Shown one piece after another: positions 34,351-42,542 of a stretch of 64,000 bases of DNA. The notes beneath the pieces were generated by a model, which had not been told where the DNA came from, made no database searches, and was given only the letters and a program-made list of their open reading frames with translations. The stretch is from NCBI RefSeq assembly GCF_001542905.1, contig NZ_LOAJ01000001.1, forward strand, positions 2,542,001-2,606,000. Direction: 5' to 3'. The position numbers were made by a program, and so were the translations under genes. Position 1 is the stretch's first letter. The number at the start of each line of letters is the position of its first letter. Source of the stretch: Halorubrum aethiopicum (GTDB lineage Archaea; Halobacteriota; Halobacteria; Halobacteriales; Haloferacaceae).

Positions 34351-34824
34351 GCTGGCCGTCGTGAGTGCGATCATAACGGCATACTTCCCCGACTGACCGC
34401 CTGTAGTCACGCAGATTTGAGGGGCTGCGATCCGATACACGAACTGTTTGCTGCACCGCCGCGCTAGTTCGCTTCAGCCGATGACGAGCGAACTCGTCTT
34501 CGCCACCGTTTCACGGTGGTTCGTAACGTGGTGGGGTCCCCCCTGTGATCTCACTTCCACACACGCGCGTGCGTAAGCGCCCGACCGCGGCAGCGATCGA
34601 AAATTTCGAGCGAGTGACCGTCAGATTCCGAAAAAGACCTTACAGAGACCCTCAATCGGCGATTGGTTTCTGCGGATGTGCTGAATACAGAGCGCGAATC
34701 GGGTAGAAGACATTTGCCAGACGAACCACGGGACTGAACCATTAGCGGGCACCGTGACGACTCGGATCGTGTTGGGCGTTCTCACCACACAAAAGCTATT
34801 CTGTGCGGTCGCCTGCGTCGGCAC
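34351..34824. repeat. Intergenic region with hairpin-bearing repeat element, copy 1
   Basis: No gene is seen. The stretch 34481-34705 is one copy of a ~225-bp element repeated at 37812-38045. It opens with two perfect hairpins, GACGAG-CGAA-CTCGTC (34483-34498) and CCACCG-TTTCA-CGGTGG (34503-34519), contains TCAGATTCCGAAAAAGACC (34621-34639), and ends with GCTGAATACAGAGCGCGA (34680-34697), which recurs alone elsewhere in the island. The promoter of the DMT transporter must lie in the last 100 bp. Confidence 0.65.
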
Positions 34825-35742
34825 GTGAAGCGTTACGAGAACGCCCTCGGGTTCCTCGCGCTCGCCGCCCTCTGGGGCGCCTCCTATCCCGCTATACGCG
34901 CCGCGAAAGCGGGCGTCGAGCCGCTGCTGATGGCCGCACTCCGGTTCGACGCCATCGGCGTCGTCGTCCTCGGCTACGCACTCGCCCGCAGCCAACAGGT
35001 CCGCCCCACCAGCGCCGACACCACGGCTATCCTGATCGGTGGTGTCGGCATGATCGCTGTCCACAACGGCCTCCTCTTCGTCGGCCAGACCATGGTCACC
35101 GGGGCCGTCGGCGCGGTCGTTCTCGCCACCGTCCCCATCTGGAGCGTCGCGTTCGCCGTCGTCGCTCTCGACACCGCTCGCCCGACGCCCACGCGCGTCT
35201 TCGGTATCCTCCTCGGCCTCGTCGGCACCAGCATCCTCGTCGTACCCGGCCCCACCGACATACAGCCACCCGACCCACTCGGCGTCACACTCATGACCGC
35301 GAGCGCGGTCACGTTCGCGCTCGCCGCCGTCGCCCTTCGCCGCGAAACCCCCACGCTCGGCGTCGCCGCCCGCCAGGGCTGGATGATGCTCGTCGGCGGC
35401 ATCGTCCTCCACGTCGCCAGCCTCGCCCGCGGCGAACCCCAGACCGTCGCACTCACCTCGGACGTACTCATCGCGTTCGGGTTCCTCGTGCTCGCCGCCG
35501 GCGTCGTCGGCTACCTCCTCTACTACACGCTCCTAGACCGCCTCGGTCCCGTCGAGGTCAACCTCTTCGGGTACGTCGCCCCCGTGTTCGCCGCCATAAC
35601 CGGATGGCTCTTCCTCGACGAACGTCTCGCCGCGACCACCGTTGTCGGCTTCCTCGTCATCGCCGTCGGCTTCGTGCTCGTCAAACGCGACGCTATTCGC
35701 GACGCGCTCATCGACGAGGCCGTACCAGCGACCGGCGACTAA
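34825..35742 (+). CDS. DMT-superfamily (EamA) transporter
   Basis: A 305-residue membrane protein with ten predicted helices arranged as two EamA repeats. The first begins GFLALAALWGASYPAIRAAKAG (about 9-30); the second begins around PLGVTLMTASAVTFALAAVAL (about 150-171) and includes GPVEVNLFGYVAPVFAAITGWLFLDERL near the end. EamA proteins export or import metabolites such as amino acids; no specificity is visible. It starts at GTG 34825 and is noticeably more GC-rich than its island neighbours. Confidence 0.88.
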   Translation: MKRYENALGFLALAALWGASYPAIRAAKAGVEPLLMAALRFDAIGVVVLGYALARSQQVRPTSADTTAILIGGVGMIAVHNGLLFVGQTMVTGAVGAVVLATVPIWSVAFAVVALDTARPTPTRVFGILLGLVGTSILVVPGPTDIQPPDPLGVTLMTASAVTFALAAVALRRETPTLGVAARQGWMMLVGGIVLHVASLARGEPQTVALTSDVLIAFGFLVLAAGVVGYLLYYTLLDRLGPVEVNLFGYVAPVFAAITGWLFLDERLAATTVVGFLVIAVGFVLVKRDAIRDALIDEAVPATGD

Positions 35743-36045
35743 CTGGCTCGACCAGCAACCGCCGTCTTCGCGGCGGTCGTCTGCTACTCGGTTGGCCTTT
35801 GTTGAACCCCCAACGGCGACACCTCCTCCATTCGCGTGGAATACAGAGCGCGTATCTCCCACAGAATCATTCTCCAACTTGATCAGAGTAGATCGCACAG
35901 TACAGCCTCTGTATCTCGCACACCGAACCTATCAGTTCCAAAGGTTTTCAACAGAGCCGCTGACGACGGATTTCCGGGAGTCCACATCAAAGCCTCACCT
36001 CATGGATCGAGCCGCATTTGTGCCGAGGGAGTTGGGTGAGGCGGT
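35743..36045. repeat. Intergenic region with two dispersed repeat elements
   Basis: No gene is seen between the convergent DMT transporter and the membrane protein. 35837-35860 holds GGAATACAGAGCGCG, and 35894-35960 holds TACAGCCTCTGTATCTCGC continuing to TTTTCAACAGAGCC (35945-35958), the reverse complement of an IS6-like terminal repeat. Confidence 0.55.
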
Positions 36046-36888
36046 TTACACGAGGGCTGGAGCGACGCCGAGGGCGGCGGTTCCGAGAAGGACCGCGCCG
36101 TATCCGGCAGCGACGAGGAATACCGTGCGTCGCGGGGAGTCGACGAGGCCTCGGCGGTGTCCGGCTGCCGCGAGGTAGCCAGTCAGCGGCAACACCTGGA
36201 GGGCGTGGAGGCCGACGAAGTGCGCGAGTCGAAGGTCTCCGACGAGCTGCCAGCCGACGACCGGGACCGTCGGCTCCGTCGTCTCGACGACCCGTGACTG
36301 GATCGCGATCATCGCCGCTCCTTCGAACGCGCCGACGACGAACCACCCGATGCCGAGGAGAATGCCCGCGGCGAACGCCGGGTGGACGTTGAACTCGTTG
36401 TTGCGCGCCCGAACCGCCAGCGCGGCGATCGCGACGGTGACGACGACGATTGTGACGCCCATGACCCCTCCGATGGCCGCGTCGAGGACCGTCGCCCGAT
36501 TGAAGTGGGACCCAACGCCGCGCGCGGCCTGTCCGCCGATGAGGGCGATTTCAAGGAGGAGACCGATGCCGACGATCCGGGAGACGCGGCGACGAAAGTC
36601 CGGATCGACCGGGAGGTGGACACCGAGCCAGCCGAGCGTCGCGCACACGAGCGCGATCGAGCCGGCGAACTTCGTCGGCTTGAGCCACGCCGGTTCCCCG
36701 TTGACGACCGTCGGGTCGAAGACGATTCCGACGGCGAAGGCACCGAATAGGACGGCGTTGATCGCGGCCACGGCGGACAAAACCGGATCGCGGCGCCGCA
36801 GCTCTCCGATCGACGTGGCGATCGTCCGCGCGATTGCCCGCAGCGTCGTCCGTCCTCTCGTGGCCGCAGCGACCGACTCGGAGTTCAT
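36046..36888 (-). CDS. Multi-helix membrane protein of unknown function
   Basis: A 280-residue protein with about seven hydrophobic helices (roughly 37-57, 72-92, 106-122, 137-160, 170-190, 224-242, 256-277) and a basic N-terminal stretch. WLKPTKFAGSIALVCATLGWLG and HFVGLHALQVLPLTGYLAA look conserved but no named family is recalled. It is divergent from a bat-like regulator across an intergenic region with a perfect palindrome, so it is probably that regulator's target. Confidence 0.72.
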   Translation of the reverse strand: MNSESVAAATRGRTTLRAIARTIATSIGELRRRDPVLSAVAAINAVLFGAFAVGIVFDPTVVNGEPAWLKPTKFAGSIALVCATLGWLGVHLPVDPDFRRRVSRIVGIGLLLEIALIGGQAARGVGSHFNRATVLDAAIGGVMGVTIVVVTVAIAALAVRARNNEFNVHPAFAAGILLGIGWFVVGAFEGAAMIAIQSRVVETTEPTVPVVGWQLVGDLRLAHFVGLHALQVLPLTGYLAAAGHRRGLVDSPRRTVFLVAAGYGAVLLGTAALGVAPALV

Positions 36889-36925
36889 ACGGTAGTGTTA
36901 CCGGGCGATTCATGTGTGTATGACC

Positions 36926-36937
36926 CCAACATGTTGG
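36926..36937. promoter_or_regulatory. Palindrome in the divergent promoter
   Basis: CCAACATGTTGG is a perfect 12-bp palindrome between the divergent membrane protein (start 36888) and the bat-like regulator (start 36965). The half-site CCAACATG recurs at 36960-36967 across the regulator start codon. Candidate operator for autoregulation. Confidence 0.5.
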
Positions 36938-36964
36938 TATCTGCCCGAAGCGGCAGTGACCAAC

Positions 36965-37600
36965 ATGATCGACGCTCGGTTCCGCATTCGCCTCCCGCCG
37001 GACCTGTACATCGCCGACCTGTCGGAAGCGTTCCCCGACGCGACCTTTCGCCTGCTGTCCGGCGTCCGCAGCGGCGCCACCGCGAAGGAACTCGGTGAGG
37101 TGCTGACTCGGACTCCGGAGTCGGTCGCGGCGGCGTTTCGCGAGCACGATGCGGTCGACGCGTACGAGGTGTTAGAACGCACCGACGACCGACTCCTCAC
37201 GACGTACGAGACGACCGACGTCGACCTCTACGCCTTCGTCGAAGCCGGGGGGTTCCCGCCCGAGTTTCCGATCGAAGTGCGGAACGAGTTCTACGAGTTC
37301 GACCTGACCGGCACTCGCGAGGAGTTCGACCAGCTCCGAAAGACGCTGGAAACGAGCGGTACCGAGTACGAACTCCTCTCGAAGGTGAACAAGAAGCGGG
37401 CGGACCGACTCCTCACACGCCGACAAGAGGAGCTCCTCGCCGCCGGCCTCAGAGAGGATTACTTCGAGGTCCCGCGAGGGTGTACGCTGGCGGATCTCGC
37501 CGACGTGGTCGGCGTGGACAAGTCGACCGCGAGCGGGATCGTCCGCCGGGCGCAGGCGCAGCTTATTGCGTGGTACCTGACCGACGTGAAGACCGAGTGA
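36965..37600 (+). CDS. Bat-like HTH-10 transcriptional regulator
   Basis: A 211-residue protein. The N-terminal two-thirds is the MIDARFRIRLPPDLYIADLSEAFPDATFRLLSG sensor region common to haloarchaeal bat-like proteins, and LTRRQEELLAAGLREDYFEVPRGCTLADLADVVGVDKSTASGIVRRAQAQLI (about 154-205) is the HTH-10 DNA-binding domain. ATG 36965 matches the family start; an in-frame ATG at 36920 would add 15 residues. Divergent from a membrane protein with a palindrome between. Confidence 0.82.
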   Translation: MIDARFRIRLPPDLYIADLSEAFPDATFRLLSGVRSGATAKELGEVLTRTPESVAAAFREHDAVDAYEVLERTDDRLLTTYETTDVDLYAFVEAGGFPPEFPIEVRNEFYEFDLTGTREEFDQLRKTLETSGTEYELLSKVNKKRADRLLTRRQEELLAAGLREDYFEVPRGCTLADLADVVGVDKSTASGIVRRAQAQLIAWYLTDVKTE

Positions 37601-38114
37601 CGAGCGGGTGGGTTCGTCACAATTCCTTGCGCTGATCTGCTCTATTCAATTCGCAGAAAGCGTCGGGATCGAAGCCGAAACGATCGACCGGCCGCTCGAT
37701 TCCCGCCTCGAAAACCGACCTGTAGTTCCGTTCGTTTTCTTTCGTCGATCCGTTCGCTGAGCGCTCATCCGAACCGACCTCGACATAGAGTAGTTCTCTC
37801 TCTTCAGATGCTCGATGGGCAAGCTCGTCTTCGTCACCATTTCATGGTGGTTTGTAACGTGAGGAGTTCCCCACCTGTGGTGTCATCTTCCTCACGCGTG
37901 CGGGCGTAGGGTCAAATCCGACCGCGACAGTGATCGAAATTTCGAGCGAGTGATCATCAGATTCCGAAAAAAGACCTTACAGAGATCTTCAACCCGTGAT
38001 AGGTTTCTGCGGGTGTGCTGAATACGGAGCGCGAGTCGGTCACGGGGAACTGGCACGACCGAACGAGAGTGAGGGAGAGTAAGCTTATCCCCCTGACGAG
38101 ACTCTCTTCCCACC
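37601..38114. repeat. Intergenic region with hairpin-bearing repeat element, copy 2
   Basis: No convincing gene is seen. 37812-38045 is the second copy of the element at 34481-34705. Its two hairpins are GATGGG-CAAG-CTCGTC (37814-37829) and CACCA-TTTCA-TGGTG (37835-37849). Both differ from copy 1 in the stems but remain paired through compensating or G-U changes. The element ends with GCTGAATACGGAGCGCGAG (38018-38036). A TATA-like AGCTTATCC (38079-38088 area) precedes the small protein at 38115. Confidence 0.65.
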
Positions 38115-38279
38115 ATGTCTGACTCAGAAACGACGGGACAGGGAGTTGCGCTTGGTGTCGGCGTCGGCCTCGCTCTCGGTGTCTCCGTGGGGGTGGCCAT
38201 AGATAATATCGGTCTCGGAATCGGGGTCGGGATGGCACTCGGAGCGGCACTCGGTCTCGTCTGGGACCAAGAAGCGTAG
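38115..38279 (+). CDS. 54-residue glycine-zipper membrane protein
   Basis: ATG 38115 to TAG 38279 encodes a polar 9-residue head and then a long run of G-x3-G motifs (GVGVGLALGVSVGVAIDN and GLGIGVGMALGAALGLVW). This is a glycine-zipper hairpin expected to pack in or at the membrane. An AT-rich AAGCTTATCCCC sits about 30 nt upstream, fitting a leaderless promoter. Function unknown. Confidence 0.65.
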   Translation: MSDSETTGQGVALGVGVGLALGVSVGVAIDNIGLGIGVGMALGAALGLVWDQEA

Positions 38280-38644
38280 TTCACGAGACAGCGTATCTAC
38301 ACACACTTCCGATATCCCAATTCATCTATCAGGTGTGAAACAAAGAGTGGTGGCTTGCTACATGCCCTCTGTATCGGTCACGCCGTTACTGACAGCCGCC
38401 GAGTATAGCGTGTCATATAATAGGTCACACAACGGTTTGTTTCAGAAGATCGTACAACAGATCGATATCGAGTAATCACCATTGTTCAATCGAGCGACCA
38501 GTTGTCACGAACGCTTATTCCGGTTGCGTGCTTGTTTACATAGCAGTCCTTACAGACGTGCCCCCCTTGACCGCAGGGCGATTTTCTTCACCTCGCCATC
38601 CGGTCCCCGGTGGAGTTTAGTCAGGATTTCAAGAGGTACACCTG
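38280..38644. other. Intergenic region with one dispersed repeat
   Basis: No convincing gene is seen. 38354-38400 holds GCCCTCTGTATCGGTCACG followed by CCGTTACTGACAG, a member of the dispersed repeat family. On the minus strand 38557-38643 contains a short coding-like stretch (VPLEILTKLHRG...) with no visible start, possibly a remnant. Confidence 0.45.
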
Positions 38645-39664
38645 ATGGCAGAAACAATCACAACGACATCGAATTCGGACGAGGACGAGATGAACGCGGT
38701 CGTGTATTCGAAATATGGAGATCCTGACGTTCTCGAAGTCAGGACAATCGACAAGCCAGTGATCGAGGATGATGAGGTGCTGGTACGCGTTCACGCGGCT
38801 GGCGTGGATCGGGGCGTCTGGCATCTCATGATGGGCCTGCCGTACCCGATACGTCTCGTAGGCTACGGGTTCCGCGCGCCAAAGAATCCTGTCCTAGGCA
38901 TGGATGTCGCAGGGGTCGTGGAGGCGATCGGCAAGAATGTGACCAGATTCCAGTCTGGCGATGAAGTGTTCGGGATCGGTAGGGGTTCGTACGCCGACTA
39001 CGCACGCGCACATGAAGACAAGCTCGCACCCAAGCCGACGAATCTTAGCTTCAAGCAAGCGGCGGCGGTCGCCATCTCCGGCTTGACCGCCTTGCAAGGC
39101 CTGCGGGACCACGGACGGATTGAACCGGGCCAGAAAGTGTTAATCATCGGCGCATCGGGCGGCGTGGGCACCTTTGCCGTACAGATCGCCAAGGCGTTCG
39201 ACGCGCACGTCACTGGCGTGTGTAGCACCGCGAAGATGGACTTGGTCCAATCGATCGGCGCGGATCACGTTATCGATTACACTCGTGACGACTTCGCCGA
39301 GAGAAAACAGCACTATGACCTGATCCTCGACATCGGTGGGAACTCGTCGTTGGCGCGTCTCCGACGTGCCCTCGTTCCACAGGGAACCCTCGTTATCGTC
39401 GGCGGTGAAACGGGCGGACGGTGGCTCGGAGGCATCGATCGACAGTTCCGAGCTCTCGTGCTATCCCCGTTCGTGAGCCAGAAGCTTGGCACATTCGTCT
39501 CCTCGGAGAATCACGATGACCTACTCGTCCTCAAGGATCTCATCGAATCCGAAAAGGTCACACCGATTATCGACAGAACGTACCCGCTCACCGAGGTTCC
39601 CGAAGCCATCCGGTATCTTGAGGACGGACATGCCAAAGGGAAAATCGTGATCACATCAGGGTAG
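38645..39664 (+). CDS. NAD(P)-dependent medium-chain dehydrogenase, quinone-oxidoreductase-like
   Basis: A 339-residue MDR-family enzyme without the catalytic-zinc cysteines. MNAVVYSKYGDPDVLEV (from residue 16) begins the GroES-like domain, GMDVAGVVEAIGKNV follows, and the cofactor motif is VLIIGASGGVGTFAVQIAKA (about 163-182). DHVIDYTRDDF (about 201-211) is typical of the QOR/zeta-crystallin group, which reduces quinones or enones. ATG 38690 is a possible alternative start. Lower GC and composition unlike the core genes suggest acquisition from bacteria. Confidence 0.82.
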   Translation: MAETITTTSNSDEDEMNAVVYSKYGDPDVLEVRTIDKPVIEDDEVLVRVHAAGVDRGVWHLMMGLPYPIRLVGYGFRAPKNPVLGMDVAGVVEAIGKNVTRFQSGDEVFGIGRGSYADYARAHEDKLAPKPTNLSFKQAAAVAISGLTALQGLRDHGRIEPGQKVLIIGASGGVGTFAVQIAKAFDAHVTGVCSTAKMDLVQSIGADHVIDYTRDDFAERKQHYDLILDIGGNSSLARLRRALVPQGTLVIVGGETGGRWLGGIDRQFRALVLSPFVSQKLGTFVSSENHDDLLVLKDLIESEKVTPIIDRTYPLTEVPEAIRYLEDGHAKGKIVITSG

Positions 39665-40031
39665 AAATCTGGCGCTCTCGGATTTAGTTCGGACAGCGTA
39701 AAACAGACGCACACCATTCCGACATCCATCGTTCCTTCGACTGTGTCTCCGACTCGTCGTTGCAATCACCAACTACGAGCGGGGAGACGATCCCGGTCGA
39801 GAGAAGCTCAAGCTATGAGACGAATTCTATGACACGCTCGCCGAGTAGGTAAAAGAGGCTCTGCTACATACAGCGCGCGAGTCGGTCAGACGGGTCGGCG
39901 CAACGACATAGTACTCGAAACCGAGTCAGACTGGAAGACCCCGTTTGTGACCCCCGCGAACCACACAGCAGCGTTCAGCCCCGGTACAGCGGAAGCACAA
40001 GGGCTATCTCCGTTTCTGGCGTCTAGAGTGC
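39665..40031. other. Intergenic region with gene remnant and repeat element
   Basis: The plus-strand frame at about 39738-39848 reads RLVVAITNYERGDDPGREKL and then, after an in-frame TGA, DEFYDTLAE and a stop, which looks like the decayed C-terminal end of a gene. 39857-39890 holds GGCTCTGCTACATACAG continuing GCGCGCGAGTCGGTCAG, a dispersed repeat whose first seven bases match the IS6-like terminal repeat. Confidence 0.5.
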
Positions 40032-40244
40032 ATGGGTTACAACGTTCGGAAGGCGCTCCAGAGTCCCGGCGAGCGTCTCGTTCTCGCCAACGTACTCGTC
40101 TGGGCTGTACTCATCATCGGGATTGCGTACGTCCTCCGGGGAACCCCGGACGCCGGAATCATCGTCATCCTCGCTTCAGGAGCGGCCGCCACCAGCATCT
40201 CGCTCGTATCGCCACGGCTGAGACGCGGCGGTCGTACCGATTGA
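40032..40244 (+). CDS. Small two-helix membrane protein
   Basis: A 70-residue protein with a basic N-terminus (NVRKALQSPGERL), two hydrophobic helices (about 17-34 and 41-60) and a basic RLRRGGRTD tail, predicting both ends on the cytoplasmic side. Function unknown. It is flanked by dispersed repeats at 39857 and 40341-40410 whose outer ends are GGCTCTG and TTTCAACAGAGCC. Confidence 0.55.
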   Translation: MGYNVRKALQSPGERLVLANVLVWAVLIIGIAYVLRGTPDAGIIVILASGAAATSISLVSPRLRRGGRTD

Positions 40245-40544
40245 ATGGCCGACGACTCCACGAGCCGAGCGCCGCAGCCTACTGTGGGCCATCCGGTTCT
40301 GTTCGCTCGCTCAGCGATGACACGACCGGTATCAGATTGGTGAGTTCACCCTCTGTATTAATCGCAGCTGGGTCAGAATATATCACTTGCTGAGGATTTC
40401 AACAGAGCCAACACGGCCAATATAATATCACCTCGATATTTCAGTCAAGCACTGTTGTATAGGGAGGGCGTATCGGTCAGTGGAAGCAGACTGAAAAGAG
40501 GTCGTGATTCGATCAACACAGGGGGTATGTGACGGAATAGAGGG
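40245..40544. repeat. Intergenic region with two dispersed repeats
   Basis: 40341-40410 begins TTCACCCTCTGTATTAATC and ends GGATTTCAACAGAGCC (40394-40409). 40449-40482 holds GTTGTATAGGGAGGGCGTA followed by TCGGTCAGTGG. No gene is seen. Confidence 0.5.
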
Positions 40545-40925
40545 CTAGTTCGTTATGTCATCGACCGGTCTGGACGCTTCGTCTCGGTCAACTCGTTCAA
40601 ACAGTTCCGGACGCGTGGTGTAGAGCAGATACGTGACGCCGGTGAACCCCAGCGCGACGGCTGCCAGACTCTCTGTGGGAGTGCCATCGGTGATCACCAA
40701 CCTTGTGAATCCGATAACGAACAGCACACCCGCACCAGCCAGCATGATTTTAGCGTCACGAATGCGGAAGTCCCCGTTCTCAGTCCGGAAAGCCTGGACC
40801 AGTAGGTGAGCAGCGAGAGCGCTAATCCCCAAGAACCCGACTATAGCGATTCCCTGTAGAACGGTCAAGAGCACTCGATCACCGGCATTGGTTTGGAGAG
40901 CTATGAGTTCTGTCTCTGTAATCAT
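40545..40925 (-). CDS. Three-helix membrane protein
   Basis: A 126-residue protein with hydrophobic helices at about 18-44, 61-78 and 85-106. Segments are GDRVLLTVLQGIAIVGFLGISALAAHLLVQAFR and DAKIMLAGAGVLFVIGFTRLVI, with an acidic C-terminal tail. Topology suggests an extracellular N-terminus. No family recalled. Confidence 0.65.
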   Translation of the reverse strand: MITETELIALQTNAGDRVLLTVLQGIAIVGFLGISALAAHLLVQAFRTENGDFRIRDAKIMLAGAGVLFVIGFTRLVITDGTPTESLAAVALGFTGVTYLLYTTRPELFERVDRDEASRPVDDITN

Positions 40926-41012
40926 AGGAGTATATCAACGCCTGACAGAATAAATGACGCTGTGAGAGGTGTTATTACGGAGACTGATGAGCTGACGATG
41001 TTGAAATCATAA

Positions 41013-41110
41013 GGTACGCAGTATCCCCTGTATCGGCCACACTGTTACTAACCGACACTGAGTAGTTTGAGAAGGCGGTGCTGCATACAGGGCGCGAGTC
41101 GCGCACGCCG
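41013..41110. repeat. Two adjacent dispersed repeats
   Basis: 41013-41063 reads GTACGCAGTATCCCCTGTA then TCGGCCACACTGTTACTAACCG; 41078-41110 reads GTGCTGCATACAGGGCGCG then AGTCGCGCACGCCG. Both fit the island's dispersed family, and the pair lies in the 188-bp gap between two small membrane-protein genes. Confidence 0.5.
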
Positions 41111-41113
41111 TCT

Positions 41114-41380
41114 TCAATTCAGACCGGAAAAAACCCCGAACATGCCGAGAATTGCGACGAGAAGCCCGATGATTCCTGATAGACCAAGATATTTCAGCGA
41201 CTCCCACCGGTAGCCAAAGAAAGAAAAGAAGCCGGCGAAGGCGAACCAGAACAGCCAGAGCGGGTCGCCAAACTGGAATGCTTGGAAGCCCATGAATGAA
41301 AGCAGTCCAAGAAAGCCGAGCATCCAGAGCGAGTTGACCGAGTCGTTCGTTCCGATTTGAGATTCTGAGGTGGTACTCAT
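41114..41380 (-). CDS. Small aromatic-rich membrane protein
   Basis: An 88-residue protein with a polar 16-residue head, then LWMLGFLGLLSFMGFQAFQF, LWLFWFAFAGFFSFFGYRW and YLGLSGIIGLLVAILGMFGVF as three hydrophobic helices. The Phe/Gly/Trp-rich pattern resembles the DUF3796-type small membrane proteins, recalled with low certainty. Start ATG 41380. Function unknown. Confidence 0.6.
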   Translation of the reverse strand: MSTTSESQIGTNDSVNSLWMLGFLGLLSFMGFQAFQFGDPLWLFWFAFAGFFSFFGYRWESLKYLGLSGIIGLLVAILGMFGVFSGLN

Positions 41381-41710
41381 ACAGATATATGCTCGTTGAT
41401 TAACATAAATCGAGATGGTGCTTCTCGGACCATGAGAACGACAGTCGGACTGCTGTATAGAGTCTCTATATTCAATACGGCGGCCCTGTTGAAATCCTAT
41501 TCTTCAGATAGGTTCTCGTGTGAAACAGCCGGTCAGTAGATCTGCAAGTCGCTCACTCTCTATGGCTCATCCACTGAGCCGATACTGGGTTCGTCAGCCC
41601 AAGCTGTGTCGCACTTCTGCCCTTTCACTATTCAGTTGGTCTCAGTCGAAGCAGTGGCCGCCTAGTGTCAGTCCATGAACGCCAACTGGTCGCTTACTGT
41701 CGGTCAATCC
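41381..41710. other. Intergenic region with an IS6-like end
   Basis: No gene is seen. 41481-41500 reads CGGCCCTGTTGAAATCCTAT, which matches the IS6-like terminal repeat GGCTCTGTTGAAA with one change and faces left-to-right. CTGTATAGAGTCTCTATA at 41452-41469 precedes it. Confidence 0.45.
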
Positions 41711-41833
41711 TCAGTCTGCTTCGACCGCTTCGCCCAGTCGTTCCTCGACGAACACGGCGAACTCGCCGGCGAACGACACGACCGATTCCCAGTCGGTGAG
41801 TTCGGCGTCTCCCGACTCATCCGTCTCGAATTC
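41711..41833 (-). pseudogene. Flavodoxin C-terminal segment beyond an in-frame TAG
   Basis: Directly after the TAG (41834-41836) the same frame continues 40 codons to a TGA at 41711-41713, including AELTDWESVVSFAGEFAVF. That matches the C-terminal TDWE-x-V-x-x-F-A region normally present in haloarchaeal HemG-like flavodoxins. The gene therefore looks truncated by a single nonsense change. Confidence 0.7.
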
Positions 41834-42280
41834 CTAGTTCCTCACGATGAACTTCAGCAGCGCTCGCTTGAGGAACCCGTACTCTGAGAAGCGGAGTGCG
41901 CCGCCGAAGAGGGCGATTCTGTCGGGCTGCCAGTTCGTGGCGTCGATAAACTTGTCGAGATATCCCGTCGCCTCCGCGAGCCCCTCGTCGTTTTTCGCCC
42001 CGGACGCACCGGAGACTTGAAAGAACCCGTTCGGCGTCCGCACCAGTACCTCGCGGTTCGCTTTGACCCACCTCCTGACCGACTTCTGTTGTCTTCCATA
42101 GTGGATCGACGCGCCGATCAAGACGGCGTCGAACTCGTCGAGATCGAGTTCGGAATCGATCTCCGCGACGTTTACCGTCGTTGCCTCGTGGCCACGGGCT
42201 CTGAATTCCTCCGTGATGCTGTCGGCTATCTTTTCGGTCTGTCCCTCGCCGGTTCCGAACACAGTAAGGATGTGGGCCAT
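41834..42280 (-). CDS. HemG-like flavodoxin-domain protein, truncated by an amber codon
   Basis: A 148-residue flavodoxin. The FMN phosphate loop is LTVFGTGEGQTEKIAD (about 4-19), and AVLIGASIHYGRQQKSVRRWV (about 53-73) and LFGGALRFSEYGFLKRALLKFI (about 124-145) fit the protoporphyrinogen-dehydrogenase HemG / menaquinone-linked flavodoxin group. Normal members are about 40 residues longer. ATG 42280 starts MAHILTVFG. It may have lost function, though the FMN-binding core is complete. Confidence 0.75.
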   Translation of the reverse strand: MAHILTVFGTGEGQTEKIADSITEEFRARGHEATTVNVAEIDSELDLDEFDAVLIGASIHYGRQQKSVRRWVKANREVLVRTPNGFFQVSGASGAKNDEGLAEATGYLDKFIDATNWQPDRIALFGGALRFSEYGFLKRALLKFIVRN

Positions 42281-42542
42281 GCATGTAGTAACGTCGACAA
42301 CAGTCAAATACTAGCTGTAGCCCCTCGTGAGCGAACGCCCTGTCACTGACGCTCTCCGTTGGGCTACTATTCTGATCTTCACGGATCGGAGCTCCACCGT
42401 GAATCCCATTCTCACTTCGACATCTGTATCCCCCAGGCCGCTACTGGGGGAACGCTCGAAGAGTCGCTACCGGGAATAGACTCGACGGGACGGGGGTCCG
42501 TAGGAGGAAGACCACATCCAGCCAGCGAACAGCACGTACGGA

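Noticed and set aside
34551-34742. Similar short minus-strand frames over both hairpin-element copies (also around 37957-38250)
   Set aside because: They share a peptide-like stretch only because the DNA element is duplicated; frames differ in length and start between copies, while hairpin pairing is what is conserved.
39857-40409. A complete small transposable unit carrying the 70-residue membrane protein between GGCTCTG and CAGAGCC ends
   Set aside because: The ends are inverted and similar, but the flanking 8 bp do not form a target duplication and there is no transposase, so the pair may be two separate scars.
41834-41836. TAG decoded as pyrrolysine in the flavodoxin
   Set aside because: No pylT/pylS genes are in the window and TAG is used as an ordinary stop elsewhere here; a nonsense mutation is more likely.
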